Origin: Bryobacterales bacterium
GTDB taxonomy: Bacteria > Acidobacteriota > Terriglobia > Bryobacterales > Bryobacteraceae
NCBI GenBank assembly: GCA_003142355.1
Contig: PLMF01000435.1
Span: forward strand, 8,782 to 14,966
Direction: 5' to 3'
DNA length: 6,185 nt
Shown: one piece after another, positions 1 to 6,185 of the stretch
Position numbering within the stretch: position 1 is the first letter of the stretch
Layout: each line of letters opens with the position of its first letter
Translations under genes and position numbers: made by a program
Notes under the pieces: model-generated
Databases searched by the model: none
Seen by the model: the letters and a program-made list of their open reading frames with translations, nothing else
What the model was told of the DNA's origin: nothing

Positions 1-1194
1 TACACCCGGCAGGGCGTGGCGGTCACGGTGGAAGCCGTAGCGCAGATCAAAGTCAAGTCCGATCCGGAATCCATTCTCACGGCGGCCGAGCAGTTCCTCA
101 CCAAGTCGCCCGACGAACGCGAGGGCCTCATCCGCCTGGTGATGGAAGGCCACCTGCGCGGCATCATCGGCCAGCTCACTGTGGAAGAAATCGTCAAGCA
201 GCCGGAGATGGTGGGCGAGCGCATGCGGTCCACCTGCGCCGACGATATGACCAAGATGGGCCTCGAGGTGATTTCCTTCACCATCAAAGAGGTCCGCGAC
301 AAGAACGATTACATCACCAACATGGGCCGGCCGGACGTGGCGCGGATCAAGCGCGACGCCGACGTGGCCACCGCCGAGGCCGAACGCGACACCGCCATCC
401 GGCGGGCCGTGGCATCGCGCGAAGCCGCTGTCGCCAAGGCCCAGGCCGACCAGGAGCGGGTACTGGCCGAGACGCTTTCCCAGGCCAAGCAGGCCGAATC
501 CCAGCGCGACCTCGAGGTCAAGAAGGCCGCCTACACGGAGATGGTCAAGAAGCAGCAGGCGCAGGCCGACAAAGCCTACGACATCCAGACCAACGTCATG
601 CTGCAGCAGGTGCGCGCCGAGGAAGTCACCATCCAGCAGGTGCAAAAAGAGCACGAGGTCAAGGTACAGGACGCCGAGATCCAGCGCCGCGAGCGCGAGC
701 TGAATGCCACCGTGCTCAAACCGGCCGAAGCCGAGCGCCAGCGCATCGAGACCCTGGCCGAAGCCGAGAAGCAGCGCCTCATTATGGAGGCCGAAGGCCA
801 CGCCTCGGCCATTCGCGCGCAGGGCGAAGCGGAAGCCGAAATCATCTTCAAGAAGGGCGAAGCCGAAGCCCGGGCCATGAATGTGAAAGCCGCGGCCTAC
901 CAGGAATACAACCAGGCGGCCGTCATAGACCGGCTGTTCGCCAGCATGCCTGAGATCGTGAAGGCCCTGGCCGCGCCGCTCGCCAACGTGGACCGCATCA
1001 CCGTGGTTTCCACCGGCGGCGACGCCGCGGGCCTGAACAAGATCACGGGCGACCTGACCAAGATAGCGGCGCAGGTCCCCGCCCTGTTCGAGACGCTCTC
1101 GGGCATGCCCTTGAGCGAGCTGTTCTCGAAGATACGGACCATCGGCGACAAGTCGCCCAAGCCGGATAACCCGGCCAAGGGCGGAGGGCAGTAA
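1..1194 (+). CDS. Flotillin / SPFH-domain membrane scaffold protein, 5'-partial
   Basis: The frame is open from base 1 and gives 397 residues. A GTG lies at 16, but codons 1-5 (YTRQG) already read as flotillin, so the true start lies before the window. Flotillins are usually about 480-550 residues, so roughly 100 are missing, including the N-terminal membrane anchor. Visible order: the second half of the SPFH/band-7 domain (about 1-105, with the conserved-type HLRGIIGQLTVEEI stretch); a long Ala/Glu/Gln/Lys-rich coiled coil (about 110-295) with the flotillin EA repeats (GEAEAEIIFKKGEAEARA); and the flotillin C-terminal region (about 296-380, AVIDRLFASMPEIVKALAAP ... ITVVSTGG). It ends in a Pro/Lys/Gly-rich tail. 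Flotillins oligomerise on the inner face of the membrane and organise membrane microdomains; that role is family knowledge. pspA follows after 30 nt, suggesting one operon. It resembles YuaG/FloT or YqiK more than the short FloA, because it has the EA-repeat stalk. Confidence 0.93.
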   Translation, partial: YTRQGVAVTVEAVAQIKVKSDPESILTAAEQFLTKSPDEREGLIRLVMEGHLRGIIGQLTVEEIVKQPEMVGERMRSTCADDMTKMGLEVISFTIKEVRDKNDYITNMGRPDVARIKRDADVATAEAERDTAIRRAVASREAAVAKAQADQERVLAETLSQAKQAESQRDLEVKKAAYTEMVKKQQAQADKAYDIQTNVMLQQVRAEEVTIQQVQKEHEVKVQDAEIQRRERELNATVLKPAEAERQRIETLAEAEKQRLIMEAEGHASAIRAQGEAEAEIIFKKGEAEARAMNVKAAAYQEYNQAAVIDRLFASMPEIVKALAAPLANVDRITVVSTGGDAAGLNKITGDLTKIAAQVPALFETLSGMPLSELFSKIRTIGDKSPKPDNPAKGGGQ

Positions 1195-1210
1195 GTAAGC
1201 AGGCAGGTAA

Positions 1211-1220
1211 GAGAGGAGAA
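1211..1220 (+). promoter_or_regulatory. Ribosome binding site of pspA
   Basis: The purine run GAGAGGAGAA contains AGGAG, six bases before the ATG at 1225. It sits in a 30-nt gap too short to be a clear independent promoter region, which supports co-transcription with the flotillin gene. Confidence 0.75.
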
Positions 1221-1224
1221 CCCC

Positions 1225-1887
1225 ATGGCACTCTTAGAGAGAGTCTCAACGTTGATCCGGGCCAATATCAACGACCTTGTCGATAAGGCCGAAGAACCGG
1301 AAAAAATGATCAAGCAGGTGATCCTGGACATGCAGAATCAGTTGCTCCAGGTCAAAACCCAGGTGGCCATCTCCATAGCCGACCAGCACGTGCTGGAGCA
1401 GAAGCTACAGGAGAACGAAGAGAACGAGCGGCAATGGATGCGCCGCGCCGAGCTGGCCGTGGACAAGCACGACGACGCCCTGGCCCGCGCCGCGGTGGAG
1501 CGTTCCATGAGCTATAAGTCCACTACCGAAAGCTTCCGGCAGCAGGTGGAGGACCAGAAGACGCAGGTCGAGAATCTCAAGACCGCGCTCCTGAAGCTGG
1601 GGCAGAAGCTGGCCGAGGCGCAGTCCAAGAGCGACATGCTGATTGCCCAGCACCGCCGCTCGCGCGCTCTGGGCAAGGCCACCAACGCCGGCATCAACAT
1701 CGGCGACGGCTCCAACGCCGCCGCCTTCGACCGCATGAAGAACAAGGTGCACCACAGCGAAGCCGCGGCCAAGGCCGGCGCCGAGCTGCTGGCCGACAAC
1801 GTGGAAGATCGCTTTCGGGCGATGGAGAAGCAGGAGGAGATCGACCGCCTGCTGGAGGAGATCAAATCCAAGCGGAAAGCGGGATGA
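1225..1887 (+). CDS. pspA: PspA/IM30 family (phage-shock protein A, bacterial ESCRT-III-like)
   Basis: This encodes 220 residues, the normal size for PspA (about 220-230). The N-terminal helix (1-22, MALLERVSTLIRANINDLVD) is amphipathic and is the expected membrane-binding helix. It is followed by the typical EEPEKMIKQVILDMQNQL segment (23-40), then almost continuous coiled coil to the end, with a short Gly/Asn loop near 155-165 (NAGINIGDGSN). There is no signal peptide and no transmembrane helix. PspA/IM30 proteins assemble as rods or rings on the inner leaflet and counter envelope stress and proton leakage; this is family knowledge. The start is fixed by a good ribosome binding site (AGGAG at 1214-1218, 6 nt before ATG). 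It lies 30 nt after the flotillin gene, and its stop overlaps an ATG (1884) that is probably not used. No pspF, pspB or pspC is present, so control is unlikely to follow the E. coli model. Confidence 0.95.
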   Translation: MALLERVSTLIRANINDLVDKAEEPEKMIKQVILDMQNQLLQVKTQVAISIADQHVLEQKLQENEENERQWMRRAELAVDKHDDALARAAVERSMSYKSTTESFRQQVEDQKTQVENLKTALLKLGQKLAEAQSKSDMLIAQHRRSRALGKATNAGINIGDGSNAAAFDRMKNKVHHSEAAAKAGAELLADNVEDRFRAMEKQEEIDRLLEEIKSKRKAG

Positions 1888-1902
1888 ACTGTGTGTCGTC
1901 CT

Positions 1903-1927
1903 GGCGGCCGGGGAGTGCCCGGCCGCC
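1903..1927 (+). other. Perfect GC-rich hairpin between pspA and the PH-domain gene
   Basis: GGCGGCCGGG (1903-1912) pairs perfectly with CCCGGCCGCC (1918-1927) around the 5-nt loop GAGTG. There is no T-run after the stem, so it is not a standard intrinsic terminator. It lies 15 nt after the pspA stop and ends 5 nt before the next ribosome binding site. It could act as a 3' stabiliser of the upstream message, a processing or attenuation point, or a brake on translation of the next gene. The structure is read directly; the role is inference. Confidence 0.6.
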
Positions 1928-1932
1928 TCCAC

Positions 1933-1939
1933 GGGAGAA
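1933..1939 (+). promoter_or_regulatory. Ribosome binding site that sets the start of the PH-domain gene at 1944
   Basis: GGGAGAA ends four bases before ATG 1944. The alternative ATG at 1884, which overlaps the pspA stop, would add 20 residues (MNCVSSWRPGSARPPPRENC). Those are low-complexity and encoded by the hairpin, and do not look like protein. The 1944 start is therefore preferred. Confidence 0.65.
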
Positions 1940-1943
1940 CTGT

Positions 1944-2318
1944 ATGACTCATCAAGCCAAGATCGATTGGTGGATGGCCGCGGCCATCGCGTTCGCCATC
2001 ATGGTGCTTCTGCTGGGAGTGAATTACTGGATCGCCGGGCCGGTATTATTGGTTCTGCTGATTTGCGCTTATCCTCAGTCCTACCAGACTACCGGAGAGG
2101 GACTTCTGATCCGCGGCGGATTATGGCGCCGGTCGATCCCCTACCAGGTGATCACCTTTGTCGGTCCGATTTCCGACGATCGTGTCAGAATCCAATATGG
2201 TCTCGCCTCCGAATTGCGGATCGAGCCCGCGGATCCGCGCGTCTTCCTGGCCGATATCGCCAAGCACACGCCCCACCTGATCCAGCGGGGCCGCAAACTG
2301 GTGCCGGCTTTCGCGTGA
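1944..2318 (+). CDS. Small membrane protein with bacterial PH-like domain (YyaB/bPH type)
   Basis: This encodes 124 residues. Two adjacent hydrophobic helices (about 9-28 and 30-43, the first starting WWMAAAIAFAIMVLLLG) form a hairpin. A soluble region of about 80 residues follows: YQTTGEGLLIRGGLWRRSIP (47-66), a VRIQYGLASELRIEPADP strand pair (81-98), and a helix FLADIAKHTPHL (101-112). The order 'L-I-R-G-G ... I-P-Y ... I ... L-R-I-x-P-x-D ... F' is what I know from bacterial PH domains of the YyaB-like (bPH) kind; no search was possible. Such proteins are integral in the cytoplasmic membrane with the PH-like fold in the cytosol, and their exact roles are mostly unknown. It sits 56 nt after pspA on the same strand, so a part in the same membrane-maintenance operon is plausible but inferred. 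Confidence 0.75.
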   Translation: MTHQAKIDWWMAAAIAFAIMVLLLGVNYWIAGPVLLVLLICAYPQSYQTTGEGLLIRGGLWRRSIPYQVITFVGPISDDRVRIQYGLASELRIEPADPRVFLADIAKHTPHLIQRGRKLVPAFA

Positions 2319-2378
2319 CGGTCTGCGTCGGGGGCCGCCAATGTCAAGCAGCCGTGCTTTGGCGAGGCAGCGATTGCG

Positions 2379-3029
2379 ATGCTTCTTGGCGCCGGCCTGT
2401 GGATCGCATCCGTGGTTCATCCCACGGCGCTGGACCGGTTCTGGGGTCCGGTCCTGGACTCATCCAGCCCGGTGGTGCTGTGCATCAGCCCCGCCAACGG
2501 CCCGGATCCCACGGGACAGCAGGGCGCTTCCGAGAGTCTTCTGAGCTTACGCGAGCTGCAGAAGTTGGAGGCCTATCATGTGGCACTGGCGGATGCCGCT
2601 ACGCTGTCCAGACTCGCCGGGCTCCTGCAATTGAAAAAGAGCCCGTATCGCATCCGCAACGCGGCCTTCACCACGTTCACGGACTTGAGAGACGGGCCCG
2701 TGGTTCTCATCGGCGCCTTCAACAACCCCTGGACCCTGCGGCTCACCGGGCCCCTCCGTTTCAGCTTTGAGAAGGACCTGGCGACGCAGACTTGGTGGAT
2801 CAAGGACCGGCAGAACCCCGCTCAAGGCTGGTCGGTGAGCATGACGGTGCCGCATCTGCAGCTCACCGAGGACTACGCCATCGTGGCGCGGCTCCTGGAC
2901 CCGACCACCGAAAGAATGATGGTGGTGGCCGCCGGCATCGGCAAATTCGGCACGGAAGCCGCGGGCGAGTTCCTGGCAGACCCGGAGCACCTGGCACCGC
3001 CGCGTCGTGGTGTGTTACACTTCGAGCAG
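2379..3029 (+). pseudogene. Truncated fragment of an acidobacterial C-terminal domain protein, in frame with vapB
   Basis: This stretch encodes 217 residues. Residues 1-13 are a hydrophobic segment (MLLGAGLWIASVV). They are followed by LDRFWGPVLDSSSPVVLC (18-35), a variable linker, LSLREL (56-61), VALADAATLSRLAGLLQ (68-84), YRIRNAAFTTFTDLRDGPVV (90-109), LIGAFNN (110-116), RLTGPLRFSF (121-130), WIKDRQNP (140-147), LTEDYAIVARLLDPTT (162-177) and VVAAGIGKFGTEAAGEFL (182-199). From memory this is the periplasmic-side domain seen after winged-helix or other N-terminal modules in Solibacter-type acidobacteria; its function is unknown. Two things are missing: the usual N-terminal module, and about 40 C-terminal residues that normally continue after 'GEFLxDP'. 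Here the sequence turns into EHLAPPRRGVLHFEQ and runs straight into the antitoxin. The frame has no stop until 3239, so a gene caller would give 286 residues over 2379-3239. The ribosome binding site is weak (GAGG at 2364-2367). Probably a dead remnant, though a fusion product cannot be excluded. Confidence 0.65.
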
Positions 3030-3041
3030 ATGAGTAACACA
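3011..3041 (+). promoter_or_regulatory. Inverted repeat over the vapB start, candidate VapB operator
   Basis: TGTGTTAC (3011-3018) and GTAACACA (3034-3041) are perfect 8-bp inverted copies with centres 23 bp apart, spanning the -10 and the ATG. Each arm also carries local symmetry: GTGTTACAC (3012-3020), and AGTAA/TTACT (3033-3037 and 3043-3047). Ribbon-helix-helix antitoxins bind paired short palindromes on their own promoter, so this is a natural autoregulatory operator. The repeat is seen; binding is inferred. Confidence 0.5.
3013..3021 (+). promoter_or_regulatory. Putative extended -10 promoter of vapBC
   Basis: TGTTACACT fits an extended -10 (TGn then TACACT at 3016-3021). A transcript would begin about 7 nt later, at about 3028-3030, essentially at the vapB ATG, which suggests a leaderless or near-leaderless message. 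That fits the lack of a good ribosome binding site before 3030. A -35 is weak (CTGGCA at 2991-2996, 19-nt spacing). This is inference from pattern only. Confidence 0.45.
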
Positions 3042-3239
3042 ATTACTGTTCGGCTACCCGAGGATCTCGCGGAGTGGCTGAAGGACGCCGCGCGCCGGAC
3101 GGGTGTGCCCAAGGGCCGAATCGTCCGGGAGGAACTCGAGAAGGCCCGGAGCTCCCCAAGACGTCCGTTCCTTCGCCTGGCCGGCGCGGTTTCCGGACCG
3201 GCGGACCTCTCGTCTCGCAAGGGCTTTTCCCGCAAATGA
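3030..3239 (+). CDS. vapB: VapB-type ribbon-helix-helix antitoxin
   Basis: This encodes 69 residues beginning MSNTITVRLPEDLAEWLKDA. The N-terminal strand TITVRLP followed by two helices (to about residue 39, with GVPKGRIVREELEKA as the second) is a typical ribbon-helix-helix DNA-binding fold of the CopG/Arc type. The C-terminal tail PFLRLAGAVSGP (46-57) and DLSSRKGFSRK (59-69) is the kind of motif that wraps around and inhibits a PIN toxin. The start at 3030 is chosen because MSNTITVRLP is the usual beginning of such antitoxins and because a promoter/operator-like element lies exactly there. The frame is nevertheless open far upstream into the domain fragment. The stop overlaps the vapC start by 4 nt (ATGA), giving translational coupling. 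The complex should repress its own promoter, as known for VapBC. Confidence 0.85.
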   Translation: MSNTITVRLPEDLAEWLKDAARRTGVPKGRIVREELEKARSSPRRPFLRLAGAVSGPADLSSRKGFSRK

Positions 3240-3643
3240 AAGCGATCGCGGACACCGGTTTTCTGGTGGCGTTCGGGAACCGGAACGATTACCACCATAA
3301 ATGGGCGGTCGGTATCGCCGAAAGGGTAACGGAACCGCTATTGACCTGTGAAGCCTGCCTGGCCGAAACCGCGTTCCACCTTGGCGGCAGCGCCCTGGTG
3401 CTGGCATTCCTCCGCGACGGCCTGGCGCGGTCCGCATTGGTTCTGACCGAACATGTCTCGCGGTTGGCCGAACTGGCGGCACGCTACGCCGATCGCAAGC
3501 CGGATCTGGCGGACCTTTGCCTGATCCGCCTGAGCGAGTTGCACCCTAAATACCCGGTGATTACCACGGATCTGGCCGACTTCCGCGTTTACCGGCGCGG
3601 CCGGCGCGAGGTCATTCCACTGATCCATCCCCCGGAACGGTAA
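3236..3643 (+). CDS. vapC: VapC-type PIN-domain ribonuclease toxin
   Basis: This encodes 135 residues, the usual length for VapC. The acidic PIN-domain residues can be placed: D6 in MKAIADTGFLVAF, E44 in EACLAETAFHLGG, D93 in PDLADLCLIRLSE, and D112 in ITTDLADFRVYRR (T110/T111 precede it). VapC proteins are Mg-dependent endoribonucleases that cut tRNA or rRNA and arrest growth when the antitoxin decays; this is family knowledge, and the target here is unknown. All expected acidic residues are present, so the toxin looks active. The start at 3236 overlaps the vapB stop and begins with the canonical strand. An upstream in-frame ATG at 3074 would read through vapB out of frame and is rejected. 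A double hairpin with a terminator follows at 3719-3763. Confidence 0.92.
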   Translation: MKAIADTGFLVAFGNRNDYHHKWAVGIAERVTEPLLTCEACLAETAFHLGGSALVLAFLRDGLARSALVLTEHVSRLAELAARYADRKPDLADLCLIRLSELHPKYPVITTDLADFRVYRRGRREVIPLIHPPER

Positions 3644-3718
3644 CACACCGGCGGGCATTCAGATTCGATCTCCGGGTCCAAACCCACCGCCTTTCAGCTT
3701 GCTCCCGTCCGGCGTGGC

Positions 3719-3734
3719 GCAGACTTCAGTCTGC
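3719..3734. repeat. Short palindromic hairpin, possible interspersed (REP-like) element
   Basis: GCAGACT (3719-3725) and AGTCTGC (3728-3734) form a perfect 7-bp stem around TC. It directly abuts the terminator hairpin that starts at 3735. The phrase GTGGCGCAGACTTCAGTCTG looks like intergenic palindromes I associate with acidobacterial genomes, but copy number cannot be judged from one window. It lies in the gap between two convergent genes, a usual place for such elements. Confidence 0.45.
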
Positions 3735-3763
3735 CGTCTCCGCACTCTTGCGGAGACGTTTTT
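3735..3763 (+). terminator. Rho-independent terminator after vapBC
   Basis: CGTCTCCGCA (3735-3744) pairs perfectly with TGCGGAGACG (3749-3758) around the 4-nt loop CTCT, and TTTTT follows at 3759-3763. The U-run is on the + strand only, so it ends the vapBC (or whole left) transcript. Read from the other strand it has no T-run after the stem and would not be a good terminator for the permeases. The remaining intergenic bases 3644-3718 show nothing clear. Confidence 0.8.
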
Positions 3764-3777
3764 GACACCACCCCCCC

Positions 3778-5000
<1,223 letters not shown>

Positions 5001-5004
<4 letters not shown>

Positions 5005-6185
5005 TTTTCCATCCTCAGGGCCTCGATGGGATCGAGTTTGGCCGCCCGCTGCGCCGGGTAGATGCCGAAGAACAGCCCCACCGCGGCGGAGAGCGTCACC
5101 CCCACCACCACCGCGCTCACCGGCACGGACATGGGCACCGGCGTCAGGCTCCGCACCAGCACCGCCACAATCCAGGCCAGCATCACTCCCAATACCCCTC
5201 CGATGGCCGCCAGCATCGACGATTCCACCAGGAACTGATTGAGAATGTCCCGGCGGCGCGCGCCCACCGACTTGCGAATGCCGATCTCATGCGTGCGCTC
5301 CGTCACCACCGCCAGCATGATGTTCATCACCACCACCCCGCCCACCACCATGAACACCGAAACCACCGCCACCGCCGTGGCCGCAATCGCCCCCGTCAAC
5401 TGGTTCCAGAAGTCCAGCAACGCATCGGAACTCAGCGTGGCGAACGTGTCGTCATCCTTCGGCTTCAGATGCCGGTAGGCGCGCAGCACCACGCGGGCTT
5501 CTTCCTGGGCTTGCATGAGGTGGTCGTGATCCATCGCCAGGGCGGCGTAGGTCATGCCGTTGCGCGATCCCCAGATTTTGAAGTACGTCTCGACGGGAAT
5601 AATGACGAATTTGTCCTGCGATTGCCCGAACACCGAACCCTTGGCCTTGGCCACCCCCACCACCTGGAACGGAAGCCCTTCCACGGAGATGCTCCGGCCG
5701 ATGGGACTGGCGTTGGGGAAGAGCTGGTCTTTGATGTCGTGACCGATGAAGGCCGCGTTCATGCGCCGGTCGTTCTCGGTTTCCGACAGGAAGCGCCCCT
5801 CTTCCGCCTCGAGGTTGCTGATCACCCCCATATTCGGCGACGTACCCTGCAGGCCCACATTCTCCATCAGCTCTTTGCCCAGGTGCACGGAGACGCCGCG
5901 GCCGGCGGTCATGCCGATTTCGCGGGTGAGCGTGAGCCGCGAGCGCAGAAACTCGAACTCCTCTTTCTTCAACTGCGGGTTGCGCCGCAGCATTTCCAGG
6001 TACTTCTTGGGATCGAACTGCATCATCGCGATGCGCTGCACCCGGTAGCCGTCGGCGCCCATGCTGGAGACATTCTGGGCGATGTACACGTCCATGCCGC
6101 TGATCACGGACATCACCGCAATCAGGGTGGTGGTGGCCAGGATGATGCCCAGCAGCGTGAGAAAGCTGCGCAGCTTGCTCCCGCG
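5001..6185 (-). CDS. MacB/FtsX-type ABC transporter permease (first of a pair), 5'-partial
   Basis: The frame is open to the window edge and 394 residues are visible. A GTG at 6116 is available, but the bases before it encode KLRSFLTLLGIILATTTLIA, which is helix 1 and its conserved lead-in. The true start is therefore beyond 6185, with perhaps 15-20 residues missing. Order (numbering from the edge): helix 1 (about 5-33), extracytoplasmic MacB-core domain (about 35-260), helix 2 (266-295), coupling segment ERTHEIGIRKSVGARRRD (296-313), helix 3 (about 318-345), helix 4 (about 354-376), and a tail PAQRAAKLDPIEALRMEK. No nucleotide-binding domain is present. The stop overlaps the next permease's start (ATGA), so the two are coupled. 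The paralogue shares the whole layout, including the end motif, pointing to an old tandem duplication. The ATPase is expected upstream on this strand. Confidence 0.93.
5013..5016 (-). promoter_or_regulatory. Ribosome binding site of the downstream permease
   Basis: GAGG on the - strand lies 8 nt before the ATG at 5004, inside the last codons of the upstream permease. It confirms the start that creates the 4-nt overlap. Confidence 0.55.

Noticed and set aside
1191..1220. Tetranucleotide-like run (GTAAGTAAGCAGGCAGGTAAG) before pspA
   Set aside because: Short and imperfect. It is probably just the purine-rich leader of the ribosome binding site.
1405..1932. Long frames on the - strand opposite pspA
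   Set aside because: Antisense shadows of a well-defined coiled-coil gene. Leu/His/Val-rich repeats mirror its Glu/Lys/Ala codons.
1884..1943. Earlier ATG for the PH-domain gene, overlapping the pspA stop
   Set aside because: The ATGA overlap is tempting, but the added 20 residues are encoded by the GC hairpin and a better ribosome binding site precedes 1944.
1967..2770. 267-codon open frame on the + strand overlapping the PH-domain gene and the domain fragment
   Set aside because: Arg/Gly/Pro-rich shadow translation. The other frame encodes membrane helices and recognisable domain blocks.
3074..3235. Upstream start for vapC
   Set aside because: It would read through vapB in another frame and add Pro/Arg-rich sequence ahead of the canonical PIN start MKAIADTGF.
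3670..3700. GGGT/ACCC small inverted repeat in the convergent gap
   Set aside because: A four-base stem is too short to mean anything alone.

Overview
This is a GC-rich, gene-dense bacterial window. It most resembles an acidobacterium of the Bryobacterales / Candidatus Solibacter type. The best single clue is the protein fragment at 2379-3029. Its LDRFWGPVLD, LRDGPVVLIGAFNN, RLTGPLRFSF, DRQNP and LTEDYAIVARLLDPTT blocks match, from memory, a C-terminal domain that is abundant in that group. MacB-type permeases split from their ATPase and a VapBC pair fit that background but are not diagnostic. No rRNA, tRNA, CRISPR array or insertion sequence was seen.

Left part (1-2318, + strand): a probable membrane-integrity operon. 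It holds the 3' four-fifths or so of a flotillin (start lies before the window), a complete PspA/IM30-type ESCRT-III-like protein 30 nt downstream, and a small two-helix membrane protein with a bacterial PH-like domain. A perfect 10-bp GC-rich hairpin sits between pspA and the third gene, immediately before the latter's ribosome binding site.

Middle (2319-3777, + strand): a degraded fragment of the acidobacterial domain protein has lost its usual N-terminal module and about the last 40 residues. It is followed directly by a VapBC-type toxin-antitoxin module. The fragment's reading frame runs without a stop into the antitoxin, so a naive gene call gives a 286-residue fusion. The better reading is a separate vapB starting at 3030 under its own promoter/operator (extended -10 TGTTACACT inside an 8-bp inverted repeat), with vapC overlapping its stop. 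The module ends in a double hairpin, the second being a strong intrinsic terminator.

Right part (3778-6185, - strand): two adjacent MacB/FtsX-type ABC permeases on the opposite strand with a 4-nt ATGA overlap. The upstream one is cut by the window edge. Neither carries an ATPase domain, so the cognate ATPase (and perhaps a MacA-like adaptor) would be expected beyond 6185. The two transcription units converge at about 3644-3777.

The window holds mostly known families. The points most worth a second look are the toxin-antitoxin module abutting and truncating a domain gene in frame, the promoter/operator architecture of vapB, and the structured intergenic elements.
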